Origin: an uncultured Pirellulaceae bacterium
GTDB taxonomy: Bacteria; Planctomycetota; Planctomycetia; Pirellulales; Pirellulaceae
DNA length: 64,000 nucleotides
Reading direction: 5' to 3'
NCBI GenBank assembly: GCA_937981585.1
Contig: CALJOA010000034.1
Span: 1-64,000, forward strand
In this document: positions 52,473 through 62,593 of the stretch, piece by piece
Layout: each line of letters opens with the position of its first letter
Numbering within the stretch: the first letter of the stretch is position 1
Made by a program: the position numbers and the translations under genes
The notes under the pieces: model-generated
What the model saw: only the letters and a program-made list of their open reading frames with translations
What the model was told of the DNA's origin: nothing
Database searches by the model: none

Positions 52473-54293
52473 ATGTCACTTGTCACCATCCGCGAGCTAA
52501 CGATCGGATTCCGCGGTCCTGTTTTGCTTGACTCAGTCGATTGCCAGATTGAGCCGGGGCAAAGAATCGGTCTGTTGGGGCGCAATGGCGCCGGTAAAAC
52601 AACGCTCATGAATCTGGTCATGGGTGATGTTGAGCCGGATCACGGCTCAGTTGTGATTTCTCCGGGCAAGCATGTTGCCAAACTTTCTCAAGACGTTCCA
52701 CAGGATGTGACCGCCCAAATCAAAGAGGTTGTCGCTGAGGGTTTGCGCGATACCGAGTTACCAGAAGAGGAGCAGTGGAAGCAGCAGAATGACGTCGAGC
52801 AGATTCTCTCACGGATGGAACTCGATGGAGAAGCCCGGTTTGAAACGCTTTCGTCGGGAATGAAACGGCGAGTGCTGCTGGCGCAGGCGTTGGTTTCCAA
52901 GCCCGACCTGCTTTTGCTGGACGAGCCGACCAACCATTTGGACATCGACGCGATCGACTGGCTAGAGAATTTTTTGCTGCGCTTCAACGCGTCATTGATG
53001 TTTGTAACGCACGATCGAATGTTCTTGCGGAAACTGGCGACGCGAATTTGGGAAATTGACCGTGGCCGAATATTCGATTGGTCCTGCGATTACGACACGT
53101 TTCTCATGCGGAAAGAGCAAGCGCTGGCGACCGAAGACAAACAGAACGCGCTGTTTGACAAACGGCTTGCAGAAGAAGAAGTCTGGATCCGCAAGGGAAT
53201 CAAGGCCCGCCGAACACGGAATGAGGGGCGAGTTCGTGCACTCAAGGCGATGCGCGAGCAGCACCGTGAACGTCGTAAGCACGTAGGGACATCCAGGTTG
53301 CAGATTCAGGAAGCCGAACGGTCAGGCAATCTGGTGATTGAACTTGAGGACGTTTCGTTTTCGTATGACGATCGTACGATTTTCCAAAACTTGACAACGT
53401 CGATCATGCGGAATGACAAACTTGGAATCATCGGTCGAAATGGAGTTGGCAAAACAACGTTATTAAAAGTGTTGCTTGGCAAGCTTAAACCGACTAGCGG
53501 CAAGGTGAAGCTTGGGACAAATCTCAAGATCGCCTACTTCGATCAGTTACGCGATCAGCTCGATGGAGAAGCAACTGTTCAGGAGAACGTGGGAGAAGGT
53601 TCTGATGCGATCGTGATCAATGGTGTCAAGAAACATGTGCTTGGTTACCTGCAAGATTTTTTATTCGCTCCCGAGCGAGCCAGAACCCAGGTCAAGTTTC
53701 TTTCCGGCGGTGAGCGGAATCGAATTCTGTTGGCCAAGCTATTTGCCAAACCGGCCAATGTCGTAGTGCTCGATGAGCCAACCAATGACCTCGATGCTGA
53801 GACGCTTGAATTACTCGAAGAAAAGCTGGTCGACTATTCTGGGACTGTGCTAATGGTCTCTCACGATCGGGCGTTTCTCAACAACGTCGTGACCAGTACG
53901 CTGGTTTTCGAAGAAGACGGTTTGCGAGAGTACGTTGGTGGGTTTGACGATTGGCAACGCCAAGTCGCTCAGCGACGATCGGCCAATAAAGCCGACAGTA
54001 CGGCTTCTACGAAAAAGAAACCGGTGTTGCCTCAGACATCGCAGGCAGAAACCAAATCCGATAAACCGCGAAAGCTAAAATTCAAAGAGAAGCAGGAGCT
54101 TGAAAAGCTGCCCGGGCAGATCGAAGAGCTCGAATCGGAAATCGCGAAGTCGCATGAGTTGATGGCTCAGCCCGAGTTTTATCAAAAATCCGGACCCGAG
54201 ATCGCCAGTGCTCAAGCTGAGCTGAAGCAGCTCGAAGATTCACTGGCGACTGCGTACGCGCGGTGGGAAGAACTGGAAGAGATCGGTTCTTGA
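52473..54293 (+). CDS. uup: ABC-F ATPase, Uup-like
   Basis: 606 residues with two ABC cassettes and no membrane part. Walker A motifs GLLGRNGAGKTTLMN and GIIGRNGVGKTTLLK; signature motifs LSSGMKRRVLLAQAL and LSGGERNRILLAKLF; Walker B in LLLLDEPTNHLDID and VVVLDEPTNDLDAE. The linker between cassettes is the basic ABC-F linker (KARRTRNEGRVRALKAMREQ). The C-terminal 80 residues form a Lys/Glu-rich coiled coil as in Uup. Proteins of this group act on the ribosome, and Uup also affects transposon excision and replication fork DNA. It converges on the next gene. Confidence 0.93.
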   Translation: MSLVTIRELTIGFRGPVLLDSVDCQIEPGQRIGLLGRNGAGKTTLMNLVMGDVEPDHGSVVISPGKHVAKLSQDVPQDVTAQIKEVVAEGLRDTELPEEEQWKQQNDVEQILSRMELDGEARFETLSSGMKRRVLLAQALVSKPDLLLLDEPTNHLDIDAIDWLENFLLRFNASLMFVTHDRMFLRKLATRIWEIDRGRIFDWSCDYDTFLMRKEQALATEDKQNALFDKRLAEEEVWIRKGIKARRTRNEGRVRALKAMREQHRERRKHVGTSRLQIQEAERSGNLVIELEDVSFSYDDRTIFQNLTTSIMRNDKLGIIGRNGVGKTTLLKVLLGKLKPTSGKVKLGTNLKIAYFDQLRDQLDGEATVQENVGEGSDAIVINGVKKHVLGYLQDFLFAPERARTQVKFLSGGERNRILLAKLFAKPANVVVLDEPTNDLDAETLELLEEKLVDYSGTVLMVSHDRAFLNNVVTSTLVFEEDGLREYVGGFDDWQRQVAQRRSANKADSTASTKKKPVLPQTSQAETKSDKPRKLKFKEKQELEKLPGQIEELESEIAKSHELMAQPEFYQKSGPEIASAQAELKQLEDSLATAYARWEELEEIGS

Positions 54294-54319
54294 ACGACTT
54301 TTGAGGGCGAGGCCGAGCT

Positions 54320-54342
54320 AAGAAACAGAGTCGTTTCTTTTT
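54320..54342. terminator. weak hairpin between the convergent uup and 1426-residue genes
   Basis: AAGAAAC (54320-54326) pairs with GTTTCTT (54333-54339) and three more T follow. The stem is A/T-rich, so it would be weak. It lies 27 bases after the uup stop. Confidence 0.4.
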
Positions 54343-54392
54343 GAGGGCGCGAAAGCTGAAATGGGTGCTCGTAGGAATTCCAGTTGGAAGAC

Positions 54393-57300
54393 TCACGTTT
54401 CTCGCCGTGGCAAGCGTTCAAGTTTTTCGCGGAGCTCGGCGATTGGGATCGGAGGAGAGTCAAGGTACGGGTTTTGGTACAGGATTTCCCGAAGACGTTT
54501 TGGCAAAATATGCTGACGGACTTCGTTTTCCAACGTGGCCAACCAAGCCGGAAGGTCGATGCCGACGCCCATCGTTGAGCGGGAAAACGCGCGGGCTTCG
54601 TTCTTGAGCAGCTCGAACGCGCGAGACGACTCCTTGGTAGCGGGTTCCATCATTGCCGGTTCGACCAACGCCTTGAGTCGATCGATTTGCATCTGATGCC
54701 CGAACTTGCCTTCGAGTCTTCGGGCCACAGAAGCCATCTGGATTGAGTACTTCTTGCGAAGCGTCGCCAGTGAGTGGAGGTACTTGTCCGCCTCGGGACC
54801 GACTTTTTCGGTTAGCGATCGGCGCCACATTCTTGCCACTGAGTTCTCCTGCTCATTAACCAGAATTCGGTGAGCCCAGACAACCGGTTTTAGGTTCCAG
54901 CAAACCCGATCGTACTTGGCTCGCAGTCGCAGGAAATCAAGAAACATATACAGCGACTCGCCATGATCGGATTGCGTGGTCGTGGTGTTATAGTCGCGAT
55001 ACTCGTTGTAGTTTTCAATCACTGACTCAAGGACCAGCGTCAGGTAACGAACGGCTTTTTGCCGTGGCAAGACATGACCGAGTTCATCGAACAGTCTCAA
55101 GTCTGGATCACGGGCCGACTGTTGGACTTGAGTCAACCAGTGATCGACTCCTTGATGAAGAATCGCACGAATGTTTGAAAGGTGGAGGAACTGTTGCGTG
55201 AACAATCCGCCGCCATAGTTTTTGGTAAACTCGACCAGCTTTTCCCAGGAAGACGAGTCGAGGACCTTCTCGAGTACGCTTAAGCGAAGTGTTTTGCTGT
55301 GATCCAACCACAGAATAAGCATCGACTCGGTCAGCATCTCGATGCAGTCGAACAATACGGTGTGCGACTCCTTGCTGATCTCTGGGGGCGACAATTCCCC
55401 GGCTGCTTTGCGGTCGGATTTCAGTTGAGCGGTTGATTTGACAAGGGCATCAACCATTGATGAGAACGCGACTTCGAAGACTTCGTCGAATTCAGTAACC
55501 GCACCACGACCGATCGGGTTGTTGCGCTCCATTTCCAGAGCGGTCCGAGTTAAGTCATGGGTTTCGACCAGTAGTCCCAGAGTCGGCATCCGGTCGAGCA
55601 AATCGAGAATCGCAGTTTGCACGCCACGCGTTCGCACGATCTCCAATGGGTCGCCGCCCTTGGAGAGCGGGACGTATAGGATTGACTGGCTATTCAAATA
55701 TTCGGTCAATGCCTCGAAGTTGTCGACGACAAGTTTCGGGTTTTGAATCAACAGTGCCGCGTAGACACATACCACCGGTGCGCCGCCGTTGCTGGCGTCA
55801 CGATCATCTGTATCGGGAGCGCTCGTTCCAGAATCGGGAGCGATCGTGCCAGAATCGGCAGCGCCAGGATCGCCTTGATCGGGTTGGCTCGATTGCGCCG
55901 GATCGGGTTCTGATTTGTCAGAGCTTGCAGCTTCAAATATCAGTGGCTTGCCATCGACCAAGTGATCGACGGCATGGACGACCGCGACGAGCATGCGAAT
56001 TGCATTTTCGGTTTCGATGCAAGTCTTAATTGCCTGGTCCTGAAGCGCGTCCTTGTTGAGCCGGTAGCGATCATAGAGCAGCATTGCGTCGTGATCGGAT
56101 CCGGTTTTGGGAAGCGAATAGCGGTTGATCGTCCGTAGGAGATTAAACAGACGTTCCCGATTCTTGGTCGCTTGCTTGACCCAAGCCAAAATGATCTCTC
56201 GGCGTTTGACCATTCGTTTGGTAATCGACTCGGTCAGATCTTCTGGGCGGACAATCGGCAGTGGAATCGTTGCCGCGACGGTCCAGTATTCGGCGATTGC
56301 GCTGTGGAACTCAAGCCGATCGAACACCCGATCGACTTCCGCCTCCAGAGCGTCATCGGACGAAAGGCTGTCGTCAAATACTTCACCCTCAAACCCGTCG
56401 TCGGTCGTGTCGAGATACGTGACCTCGTCGTAGGCGGCTTTGTACAGATCTCGTTCTTCTTCCTCGGACTCGTCGGGGTTATCGGGATCGCCAAACGGAT
56501 CGCCATCGAGGTTTTCGGGGTCGTTGAAGAGGTCGGCAAGCGACTCAGGCGGGACGATTTTTCGATTGACCTCGAACTTGGGGACTTCCCAATAGTGTTC
56601 CGCGTTGGCTTCGATGAAGTCGTAGAACTTTCTGATTCGATTCCAAATCTCTTCCGGGGGGGCTTCTTCAGGATCGGCGTGACGAAGCAAACTTTTCTGT
56701 TCCGAGATCCAGCGGTAAAGCAGATTGTGGAACGAGCTATCGCCCTGTTGCAGCGGAATGAAGTCCGCTTGGGAAAGCCAATGGACCATGATCGCGGTCG
56801 AGGTTTTGTAGTCGGCGCGTTGCATCAGGGCGTCGATCACCAACGTGTAAGCTTTGGGTGAGTCGAACATCTCGGCGTGCTGGGCCCAGAATTCGATGTC
56901 ACCGGCCGCGGCACCGCCTTTGTGCCAAAGGTTGAGTGCATCGGCGACCAGTTCAGCGGCGGCAAAGATGTCGTCGGCGTCCACCGCTTCGACCGACATG
57001 ACTTCGTGAGCAGCGTACTTTCGCCACCAGTTGACGATCTCGACGAACTCTTTGCGAATCGCTACGCACATTGATTCGCGGTCGCTGGCGGCGGCTTCAC
57101 TCCACAACCGTGAACAAGTCGCAAAGATTCGGTCCATCGTATCGACCAAATCAAAAACTCGATGGTCGCGGACCGAGTTCTCGACCGCCGGAAAAAGGCT
57201 GTAGTTGGCGTCGAAGCCGATGATGTTCCATGGATCGACGATCGCGCCGCAGTGAATTCCGCGCTTAACCCGAGACATGATTTTGGGAAGCGTCGCAAAT

Positions 57301-58673
57301 GCGTCGTCGAGGTTTCCCTTGGTTGTTTCTTCGGCGGCAACGTTGAGCAGGCAATCGATCTGACAGTTGATCCGCGCCGCGGCGACGGGCACAATTTGCG
57401 ATTGCTCCTCGGCTGCGTCTGGGTAACCCATCCGCGCGAAAATCGAAGCCAATCGGCAATTGACCAACTGAGAGGCACGGCGCTGGGCAAGCTGGGCATT
57501 GAGGTTCTGACGCACGCCGCCAAAGGGCTGGTATTTGGTCTTGGCTTCTTCTTCCAACCGCTTTCGATGTTGAGGTGACAGCCGTCCCATGAGGTCTTTG
57601 TAGAACTGATCCCGGTAGCCAGCGATCACAGGAAGCAGCGAAGAAAGCGTTGTGTTGGAGTCGTAAGTCCCCGGGCCGGAGCCAGAAATTCCAGAGGCCA
57701 TCAGCATCGTGCCAGCCATCACGGCGCTGGCTTCGATCATCGCTTCTTCATAGTCGATCGGATTCTCGGGATCGTTCTTGCAGCTTTCGGCTCGATCAAG
57801 CAGCGCGTCAATGGTCACCTGATGAACGATGAATCGGCGAAAGTAGCCCGAGCCATCAATCCCGTGCTCATCCCATTGTCCAAAATGGTGATTGGGTCGT
57901 TGGTTGATTGGATGGTCAAAATCAAATGCCCTTGGATCAATCGCCAGCTCGTTGAGCTTGGAGGCGTCGAAGTGGGCCGCGCGCAGGATATGCGGATCGG
58001 TTTCTCTGAGAATCTGGATCGCGTGTTCAGTGATGGCTTGATAGCGGCCCGCCGCGGCGCCGACTTCTCGAATGTAAATCGGAATCGGACGAATCCACTC
58101 GTGATCGTAGGGTTGGATCTTCCGGGACTCGAGCGTTGCGATCGGGCGGTGTCCAATGTAGTCGTTAAGCCGATGGAGGACTTGCGGGACAATCTGATTC
58201 TCGTCCCAAGGGCGCTCTTGCCGTAGCACCGTTTCCAGGACTTGGCCAACCATCAACGAGTTGAACAACATCTGATCTGACTGATGAAAAAGCAGATCTC
58301 GATGGTGTTTTCGGTAAGCCAACAGCATTTTGGAGAAAGTCAGGTCAAGAACCAACCTGGCTTGGCTGGCGTCCCGAAACGTTGGGTTTGTCGTTTCGGC
58401 TTCGTCCAGTCGCTTGGAAAGGTGTTGGCCGATTTGAAACGCGAGCACATGATCATTGGAGCGGGCGAGGGTTGATTTACGCTTTTTGCGTGGCGAAGGA
58501 GCTTCGTCCGAATCGTCGCTTTGCTGGACCGCTTGCTGAGTTTGGAAATATTCAAACAGCCAATTGATGTTGGCGAGGAATTTCGGATCGTGATTACCCG
58601 AGGAGAAATTGAGATACCCAAGAACCTGGTCCAGGATCGCGTTAACTTGTTGTTCGGGTTTGGGTGATCCCAT
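54393..58673 (-). CDS. 1426-residue protein of unknown function
   Basis: No signal peptide or membrane segment. It is rich in Glu, Asp and Arg and mostly helical, with two low-complexity stretches: a basic one at about residues 59-65 (RKKRKST) and an acidic, Ser/Pro/Asp-rich one (about residues 925-960) including SEPDPAQSSQPDQGDPG. There is also an acidic block with DDPEN- and EEEERD-type runs at about residues 715-745. I recognise no known catalytic motif. It looks like a large cytoplasmic protein of a planctomycete-restricted family. It stands alone, convergent to uup, with a 16-base tandem repeat in its upstream region. Confidence 0.8.
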   Translation of the reverse strand: MGSPKPEQQVNAILDQVLGYLNFSSGNHDPKFLANINWLFEYFQTQQAVQQSDDSDEAPSPRKKRKSTLARSNDHVLAFQIGQHLSKRLDEAETTNPTFRDASQARLVLDLTFSKMLLAYRKHHRDLLFHQSDQMLFNSLMVGQVLETVLRQERPWDENQIVPQVLHRLNDYIGHRPIATLESRKIQPYDHEWIRPIPIYIREVGAAAGRYQAITEHAIQILRETDPHILRAAHFDASKLNELAIDPRAFDFDHPINQRPNHHFGQWDEHGIDGSGYFRRFIVHQVTIDALLDRAESCKNDPENPIDYEEAMIEASAVMAGTMLMASGISGSGPGTYDSNTTLSSLLPVIAGYRDQFYKDLMGRLSPQHRKRLEEEAKTKYQPFGGVRQNLNAQLAQRRASQLVNCRLASIFARMGYPDAAEEQSQIVPVAAARINCQIDCLLNVAAEETTKGNLDDAFATLPKIMSRVKRGIHCGAIVDPWNIIGFDANYSLFPAVENSVRDHRVFDLVDTMDRIFATCSRLWSEAAASDRESMCVAIRKEFVEIVNWWRKYAAHEVMSVEAVDADDIFAAAELVADALNLWHKGGAAAGDIEFWAQHAEMFDSPKAYTLVIDALMQRADYKTSTAIMVHWLSQADFIPLQQGDSSFHNLLYRWISEQKSLLRHADPEEAPPEEIWNRIRKFYDFIEANAEHYWEVPKFEVNRKIVPPESLADLFNDPENLDGDPFGDPDNPDESEEEERDLYKAAYDEVTYLDTTDDGFEGEVFDDSLSSDDALEAEVDRVFDRLEFHSAIAEYWTVAATIPLPIVRPEDLTESITKRMVKRREIILAWVKQATKNRERLFNLLRTINRYSLPKTGSDHDAMLLYDRYRLNKDALQDQAIKTCIETENAIRMLVAVVHAVDHLVDGKPLIFEAASSDKSEPDPAQSSQPDQGDPGAADSGTIAPDSGTSAPDTDDRDASNGGAPVVCVYAALLIQNPKLVVDNFEALTEYLNSQSILYVPLSKGGDPLEIVRTRGVQTAILDLLDRMPTLGLLVETHDLTRTALEMERNNPIGRGAVTEFDEVFEVAFSSMVDALVKSTAQLKSDRKAAGELSPPEISKESHTVLFDCIEMLTESMLILWLDHSKTLRLSVLEKVLDSSSWEKLVEFTKNYGGGLFTQQFLHLSNIRAILHQGVDHWLTQVQQSARDPDLRLFDELGHVLPRQKAVRYLTLVLESVIENYNEYRDYNTTTTQSDHGESLYMFLDFLRLRAKYDRVCWNLKPVVWAHRILVNEQENSVARMWRRSLTEKVGPEADKYLHSLATLRKKYSIQMASVARRLEGKFGHQMQIDRLKALVEPAMMEPATKESSRAFELLKNEARAFSRSTMGVGIDLPAWLATLENEVRQHILPKRLREILYQNPYLDSPPIPIAELREKLERLPRRET

Positions 58674-58705
58674 GGAAAAGTCCGCCGACGAATTTTGCTT
58701 TTCGA

Positions 58706-58752
58706 TTTGTTATAACTCAGCTTTGTTATAACTCAGATTTGTTATAGCTCTG
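58706..58752. repeat. 16-bp tandem repeat upstream of the 1426-residue gene
   Basis: TTTGTTATAACTCAG occurs at 58706-58720 and 58722-58736, and a third copy with two changes at 58738-58752, each 16 bases apart. The centre TTATAA is self-complementary. It begins 33 bases before the start codon of the minus-strand gene, so it could be a set of protein-binding sites or a promoter duplication. Confidence 0.8.
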
Positions 58753-59210
58753 AAAAGCAAGCCGTTATCGGGTTCGTGAATAACAAGAGTTACAGTCAAG
58801 GTTTACGTTTGCTTGCCAAGTGTCGGCTCCCTCATGATCAATCATCGTAAAAATCGGTTTGCGATCGGTCTAGTCGCGATTGAAGGATCGGCCAATTAAA
58901 GCGATGTTTTTTGCTCCCGCCGTAATTCCTAGGTGGCTTTGGCTCGTTTAAACAAATAGCTGCGAATTGATCAGGCGACGTTTTCCAAACCGGAGGAAAG
59001 TTGGGAGTGTTTTCTAGCGGCAGATGGTTGCTTGACAAGGCGTCGAATCAGAACGGTATTTCGGGTTATTTAGCCTGCTGGCCGATGGTTGGGATCTATT
59101 TGCTTTGGGAGTTCAGGGAACCGCAACAAATCCGTCACCAACCGGTTTTTCGCTGGTAGAATAGAGCAACGATTATCGCTAGATGGAATTCCAGAGTTTA
59201 GGGCCAGAAG
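58753..59210. other. intergenic stretch between divergent genes
   Basis: About 460 bases without a supported gene. A 66-codon minus-strand frame is present at 58838-59038 but has no domain or ribosome-binding signal. The stretch should hold the promoters of the divergent 1426-residue and PQQ-type genes. Confidence 0.5.
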
Positions 59211-60797
59211 ATGAGATCAATGATTCGTGAAATTGCTTCAACCACTATGATTGTTTGTTTGGCCGCTACCGCTGTACAGGCCGCTCCCGTTGTACAGGCC
59301 AATGATAGTGTTGTCTCCAATGCAATAATCCACCGGGCTGGACTCCAGGTCGAATGGTCAACTCACTCCGGGACTGGAACTCGCGGCAAGATTGTTGACT
59401 GGCATTTGTACGTCGACGAGAACAAGCCGACGACTTACTACACGATCACTGCTGGTGAATTAAAAGAGAAGTTCTCTGAGAACAAGCTTAATCCGTTTGG
59501 CAAACCCTATTCACAAGATGAATCCTATGGTGTCGCCGAGTATATCGACGTTCGCAAAATGGTTCTTGCGAAAGAGCTTGAGTATTTGGGCGAGGAAAAA
59601 CCAACCATCAAGGTTGATCAGTATTCCTTGCCCGAGTCAACAATTTACTTGTTGACCAATAACGGTGCAGTTTCCGCAATCGATGCCGATACTGGGAGGG
59701 TCAAGTGGCGAAACCAGGTCGGTGACCCATTGCTAAAAAGTGTTGGCGTTGGAGCCGACAATGCGCATGTGGCCGTGATCAATGGTTCGAGGCTCTATTG
59801 CCTCAAAGCAGACAATGGCAAGTTGATGTTTTCAGGCCAGTGTCGCCACGCGGTGGCTGCTGCTCCAACAATTTCGGAGGAGAAAATCTACGTGCCGCTG
59901 GTCAACGGACGACTGGAGGTTTTCAAAATTGGCGACCGAGGAGTCAATACGACTTCGTTTGCTGCACTGGGCGCGAGCACTTCACGTCCACTGGTGACTG
60001 AGAAAACAGTTTCTTGGTCAACAGATCGTGGTCTGATGAATGTCGCCGCCAAATATGATGGTAAAAGCGTTGCGTATCAGCTTCGCGCCGACGATGCGAT
60101 TGTCGCAAGGCCCGTGCACCAGTCAGGAATGTTCTACGTCACATCGCTTGATGGTTTTGTCTACGCCGTAGACGAAGATCAAGGCAGCGTGAAGTGGCAA
60201 GTTTCCACCGGCGCAGGCATTTCACAGTCGGCACAGGTCTTTGGCGGTTTCGTCTATGTTGTCAACGATAACAACGAGCTGTTTAAGCTTGATGTGAAAA
60301 ACGGAGCTACCGCACCTGGCTGGGAGCAGCCTCAGCAGAACATCGGCCAGATTGTCGGTGCGGGGAAAAAAGATATTTTTGTTCTTGATAAAATCGGAAA
60401 CCTCAAAGCACTGAACCAAAACTCTGGATCGGTCTTAAGTTCGGTGTCGTTTGGCTCGGTTGACAGAATCCTGTCCAACGCACAAAGCGATCGTTTATTT
60501 GTTGCCAATCGACAGGGAATGATCCAGTGCATTCGCGAAGTCTCTAGTCCCGTTCCCTTTTTCCATTCAGGCGATTTCGGGGCAGTTGCCGTGGATATGA
60601 AAAAGGCTTCGGGTGGAGTTGATGCGGGTGAAAAACCCATGGAGGATGCCGGAGGCGATTTGGAAGACCCGTTCAAGGCAGGAGGGGCACTGGACGATCC
60701 ATTTGCGTCAACACCCAAAGCTGAGCCTGCGGCTCCTGCCAAAACGGAAGATGATCCGTTCGGCGGCAGTGATTTAGAAGACGATCCGTTTAAGTAG
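59211..60797 (+). CDS. exported PQQ-like beta-propeller protein
   Basis: 528 residues with a signal peptide (TTMIVCLAATAVQA). The middle has blades of the PQQ/pyrrolo-quinoline type: YLLTNNGAVSAIDADTGRVK, LYCLKADNGKLMF, FVYAVDEDQGSVKWQVST and LKALNQNSGSVLSSVSFG. The W/Y-docking pattern is similar to BamB, but there is no lipobox. The C-terminal 60 residues have a repeated Asp-Pro-Phe motif (DPFKAGG, DPFAST, DPFGG and DPFK), a low-complexity tail. It may act as a scaffold in the periplasm. AGGGCCAGAAG precedes the ATG. Confidence 0.82.
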   Translation: MRSMIREIASTTMIVCLAATAVQAAPVVQANDSVVSNAIIHRAGLQVEWSTHSGTGTRGKIVDWHLYVDENKPTTYYTITAGELKEKFSENKLNPFGKPYSQDESYGVAEYIDVRKMVLAKELEYLGEEKPTIKVDQYSLPESTIYLLTNNGAVSAIDADTGRVKWRNQVGDPLLKSVGVGADNAHVAVINGSRLYCLKADNGKLMFSGQCRHAVAAAPTISEEKIYVPLVNGRLEVFKIGDRGVNTTSFAALGASTSRPLVTEKTVSWSTDRGLMNVAAKYDGKSVAYQLRADDAIVARPVHQSGMFYVTSLDGFVYAVDEDQGSVKWQVSTGAGISQSAQVFGGFVYVVNDNNELFKLDVKNGATAPGWEQPQQNIGQIVGAGKKDIFVLDKIGNLKALNQNSGSVLSSVSFGSVDRILSNAQSDRLFVANRQGMIQCIREVSSPVPFFHSGDFGAVAVDMKKASGGVDAGEKPMEDAGGDLEDPFKAGGALDDPFASTPKAEPAAPAKTEDDPFGGSDLEDDPFK

Positions 60798-60805
60798 TAT
60801 CGTCA

Positions 60806-60837
60806 AGAGTGCTGGTTCTGAAGAGTGCTGGTTCTGA
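60806..60837 (+). repeat. tandem 16-bp duplication
   Basis: AGAGTGCTGGTTCTGA occurs twice without a gap, 8 bases after the propeller gene stop. Confidence 0.9.
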
Positions 60838-61008
60838 GTTCTCCGATGCTACCGTTTGGCGTACCAGTAATAGCGTGGGGATCTCGAAATCTCTACCCGG
60901 TTGAAAATCAAGACTTTGTTCACAACAATTGTGCCTCGTTGTTCAGTGTCACGATGTCAATAAAGGCTGAACAGATTTTCAATTTCTGGTATCGGGTCAG
61001 CGCTCTAA

Positions 61009-62577
61009 ATGGATTCACCGACAATTAAACGTGCTTTGATCAGCGTCAGCAATAAACTTGGCATCACCGAGTTTGCCCAAGGTCTGGTCGAAGCCGGAAT
61101 AGAAATCTACAGTACTGGTGGAACCCGCAGGCACCTCGAACAAGCCGGTGTTCCCGTCACCGACGTTGCTGACTACACCGGGTTCCCCGAGATGATGGAT
61201 GGACGCGTTAAAACGCTGCATCCCAAGATCTTTGCTGGAATACTTTGCCGCCACAACAACTCTGTCGATATGGCGGCGATCGAAGAGCATGCGATCAACA
61301 CATTTGAGCTGATCGTGGTCAATCTCTACCCTTTCGCTGAGACGATTGCTCGTCCCAACGTGATGTTGCATGAAGCGATTGAGCAAATCGACATTGGAGG
61401 GCCAAGCATGATTCGTGCGGCGGCCAAGAACAGCGATTTTGTCTCGATCGTCTGCAGTCCGCAGCAATATGAGCAAGTGCTTGGCGAGATCAAATCAGGC
61501 GGAGCAACAACCAATGGGCTTCGCAGGCACTTGATGGCTCAGGCTTTTCAGCACACGGCCGAGTACGACAACACGATCAGCGAGTACTTTTCGGGGCAGA
61601 CTGAGGGCGAGACGTTTCCTTCGACGATGCAACTACGGCTTCACCGCAAAGACATCTTGCGATACGGCGAGAACAGCCATCAGGCTGCAGCGCTTTACAG
61701 CAGCGAAAACTGCCGGGAGGCCAATCTTATTAACTCGCGGCAGCTCAACGGAAAGCAGCTTTCGTACAACAATCTGCTTGATCTCGATAGCGCGTTGTCG
61801 ATGGTTCGAGGGTTTTCAAAACCTGCTTGCAGCGTGATCAAGCACAATAACCCCTGTGGCGCGGCCGTGGGAGCGACTTTGCTCGAAGCCTGTGAGAAGG
61901 GGGTCGCTGGCGACCCTTTGAGTGCGTTTGGAAGCGTGATTGGCATCAATCGAACGCTGGACGAAGAGGTCGCGGAGTTCCTGGCGGCTGGCGATTTCTT
62001 TATCGAAGCGATCGTTGCGCCTGATTTTACTTCCCAGGCCCAATCCATCCTGACGACTAAACCCAAATGGAAGAAGAACGTTCGGCTCGTCAAAGTCGGT
62101 GACTTGCAACCTTCCAAGCCAAGTTTGGAATTTCGAAACGTGCTTGGTGGTCTACTCGTTCAAGAGTCCGACAATCAGCCCGATGACGAATCGAATTGGA
62201 ACATTGCGACGACCGCTCAGCCGACCGACGCGATCATGGACGAGTTGCGATTCGGATGGTCGATGGTTCGCTATATCAAGTCCAATGCAATTTGCCTGTC
62301 CAACAACGAAGCGTTGGTGGGAGTTGGAGCCGGGCAAATGAGCCGAGTCGATTCAGTTGAGATATCGATCAAGAAAGCTGGCGATCGTGCGGCAGGTTCA
62401 GTGCTTTCGTCGGATGCGTTTTTTCCGTTTGCCGATTCGATCGAGGTTGCTGCTGCAGCCGGAATCATTGGAATCATCCAGCCAGGCGGAAGCGTACGGG
62501 ATCAGGAAGTCATCGAAGCCTGCGACAAGCACGGAATACCGATGGTGCTGACAGGAAACCGACATTTCCGTCATTAA
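61009..62577 (+). CDS. purH: bifunctional AICAR transformylase/IMP cyclohydrolase
   Basis: 522 residues, normal PurH length. The N-terminal cyclohydrolase has RALISVSNKLGITEFAQGLV, STGGTRRHLEQAGVPVTDVA, GFPEMMDGRVKTLHPKIFAG and IEQIDIGGPSMIRAAAKN. The C-terminal transformylase has LRYGENSHQAAALY, VIKHNNPCGAAVG and VGAGQMSRVDSVEI, ending in GNRHFRH. It completes purine synthesis to IMP. The next gene starts 16 bases later. Confidence 0.97.
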   Translation: MDSPTIKRALISVSNKLGITEFAQGLVEAGIEIYSTGGTRRHLEQAGVPVTDVADYTGFPEMMDGRVKTLHPKIFAGILCRHNNSVDMAAIEEHAINTFELIVVNLYPFAETIARPNVMLHEAIEQIDIGGPSMIRAAAKNSDFVSIVCSPQQYEQVLGEIKSGGATTNGLRRHLMAQAFQHTAEYDNTISEYFSGQTEGETFPSTMQLRLHRKDILRYGENSHQAAALYSSENCREANLINSRQLNGKQLSYNNLLDLDSALSMVRGFSKPACSVIKHNNPCGAAVGATLLEACEKGVAGDPLSAFGSVIGINRTLDEEVAEFLAAGDFFIEAIVAPDFTSQAQSILTTKPKWKKNVRLVKVGDLQPSKPSLEFRNVLGGLLVQESDNQPDDESNWNIATTAQPTDAIMDELRFGWSMVRYIKSNAICLSNNEALVGVGAGQMSRVDSVEISIKKAGDRAAGSVLSSDAFFPFADSIEVAAAAGIIGIIQPGGSVRDQEVIEACDKHGIPMVLTGNRHFRH

Positions 62578-62593
62578 CTAACAAGGCTGACCG

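Noticed and set aside
58838..59038. 66-residue minus-strand frame upstream of the 1426-residue gene
   Set aside because: No ribosome-binding signal, no domain, Pro/Asn-rich irregular composition, and it occupies a promoter region.
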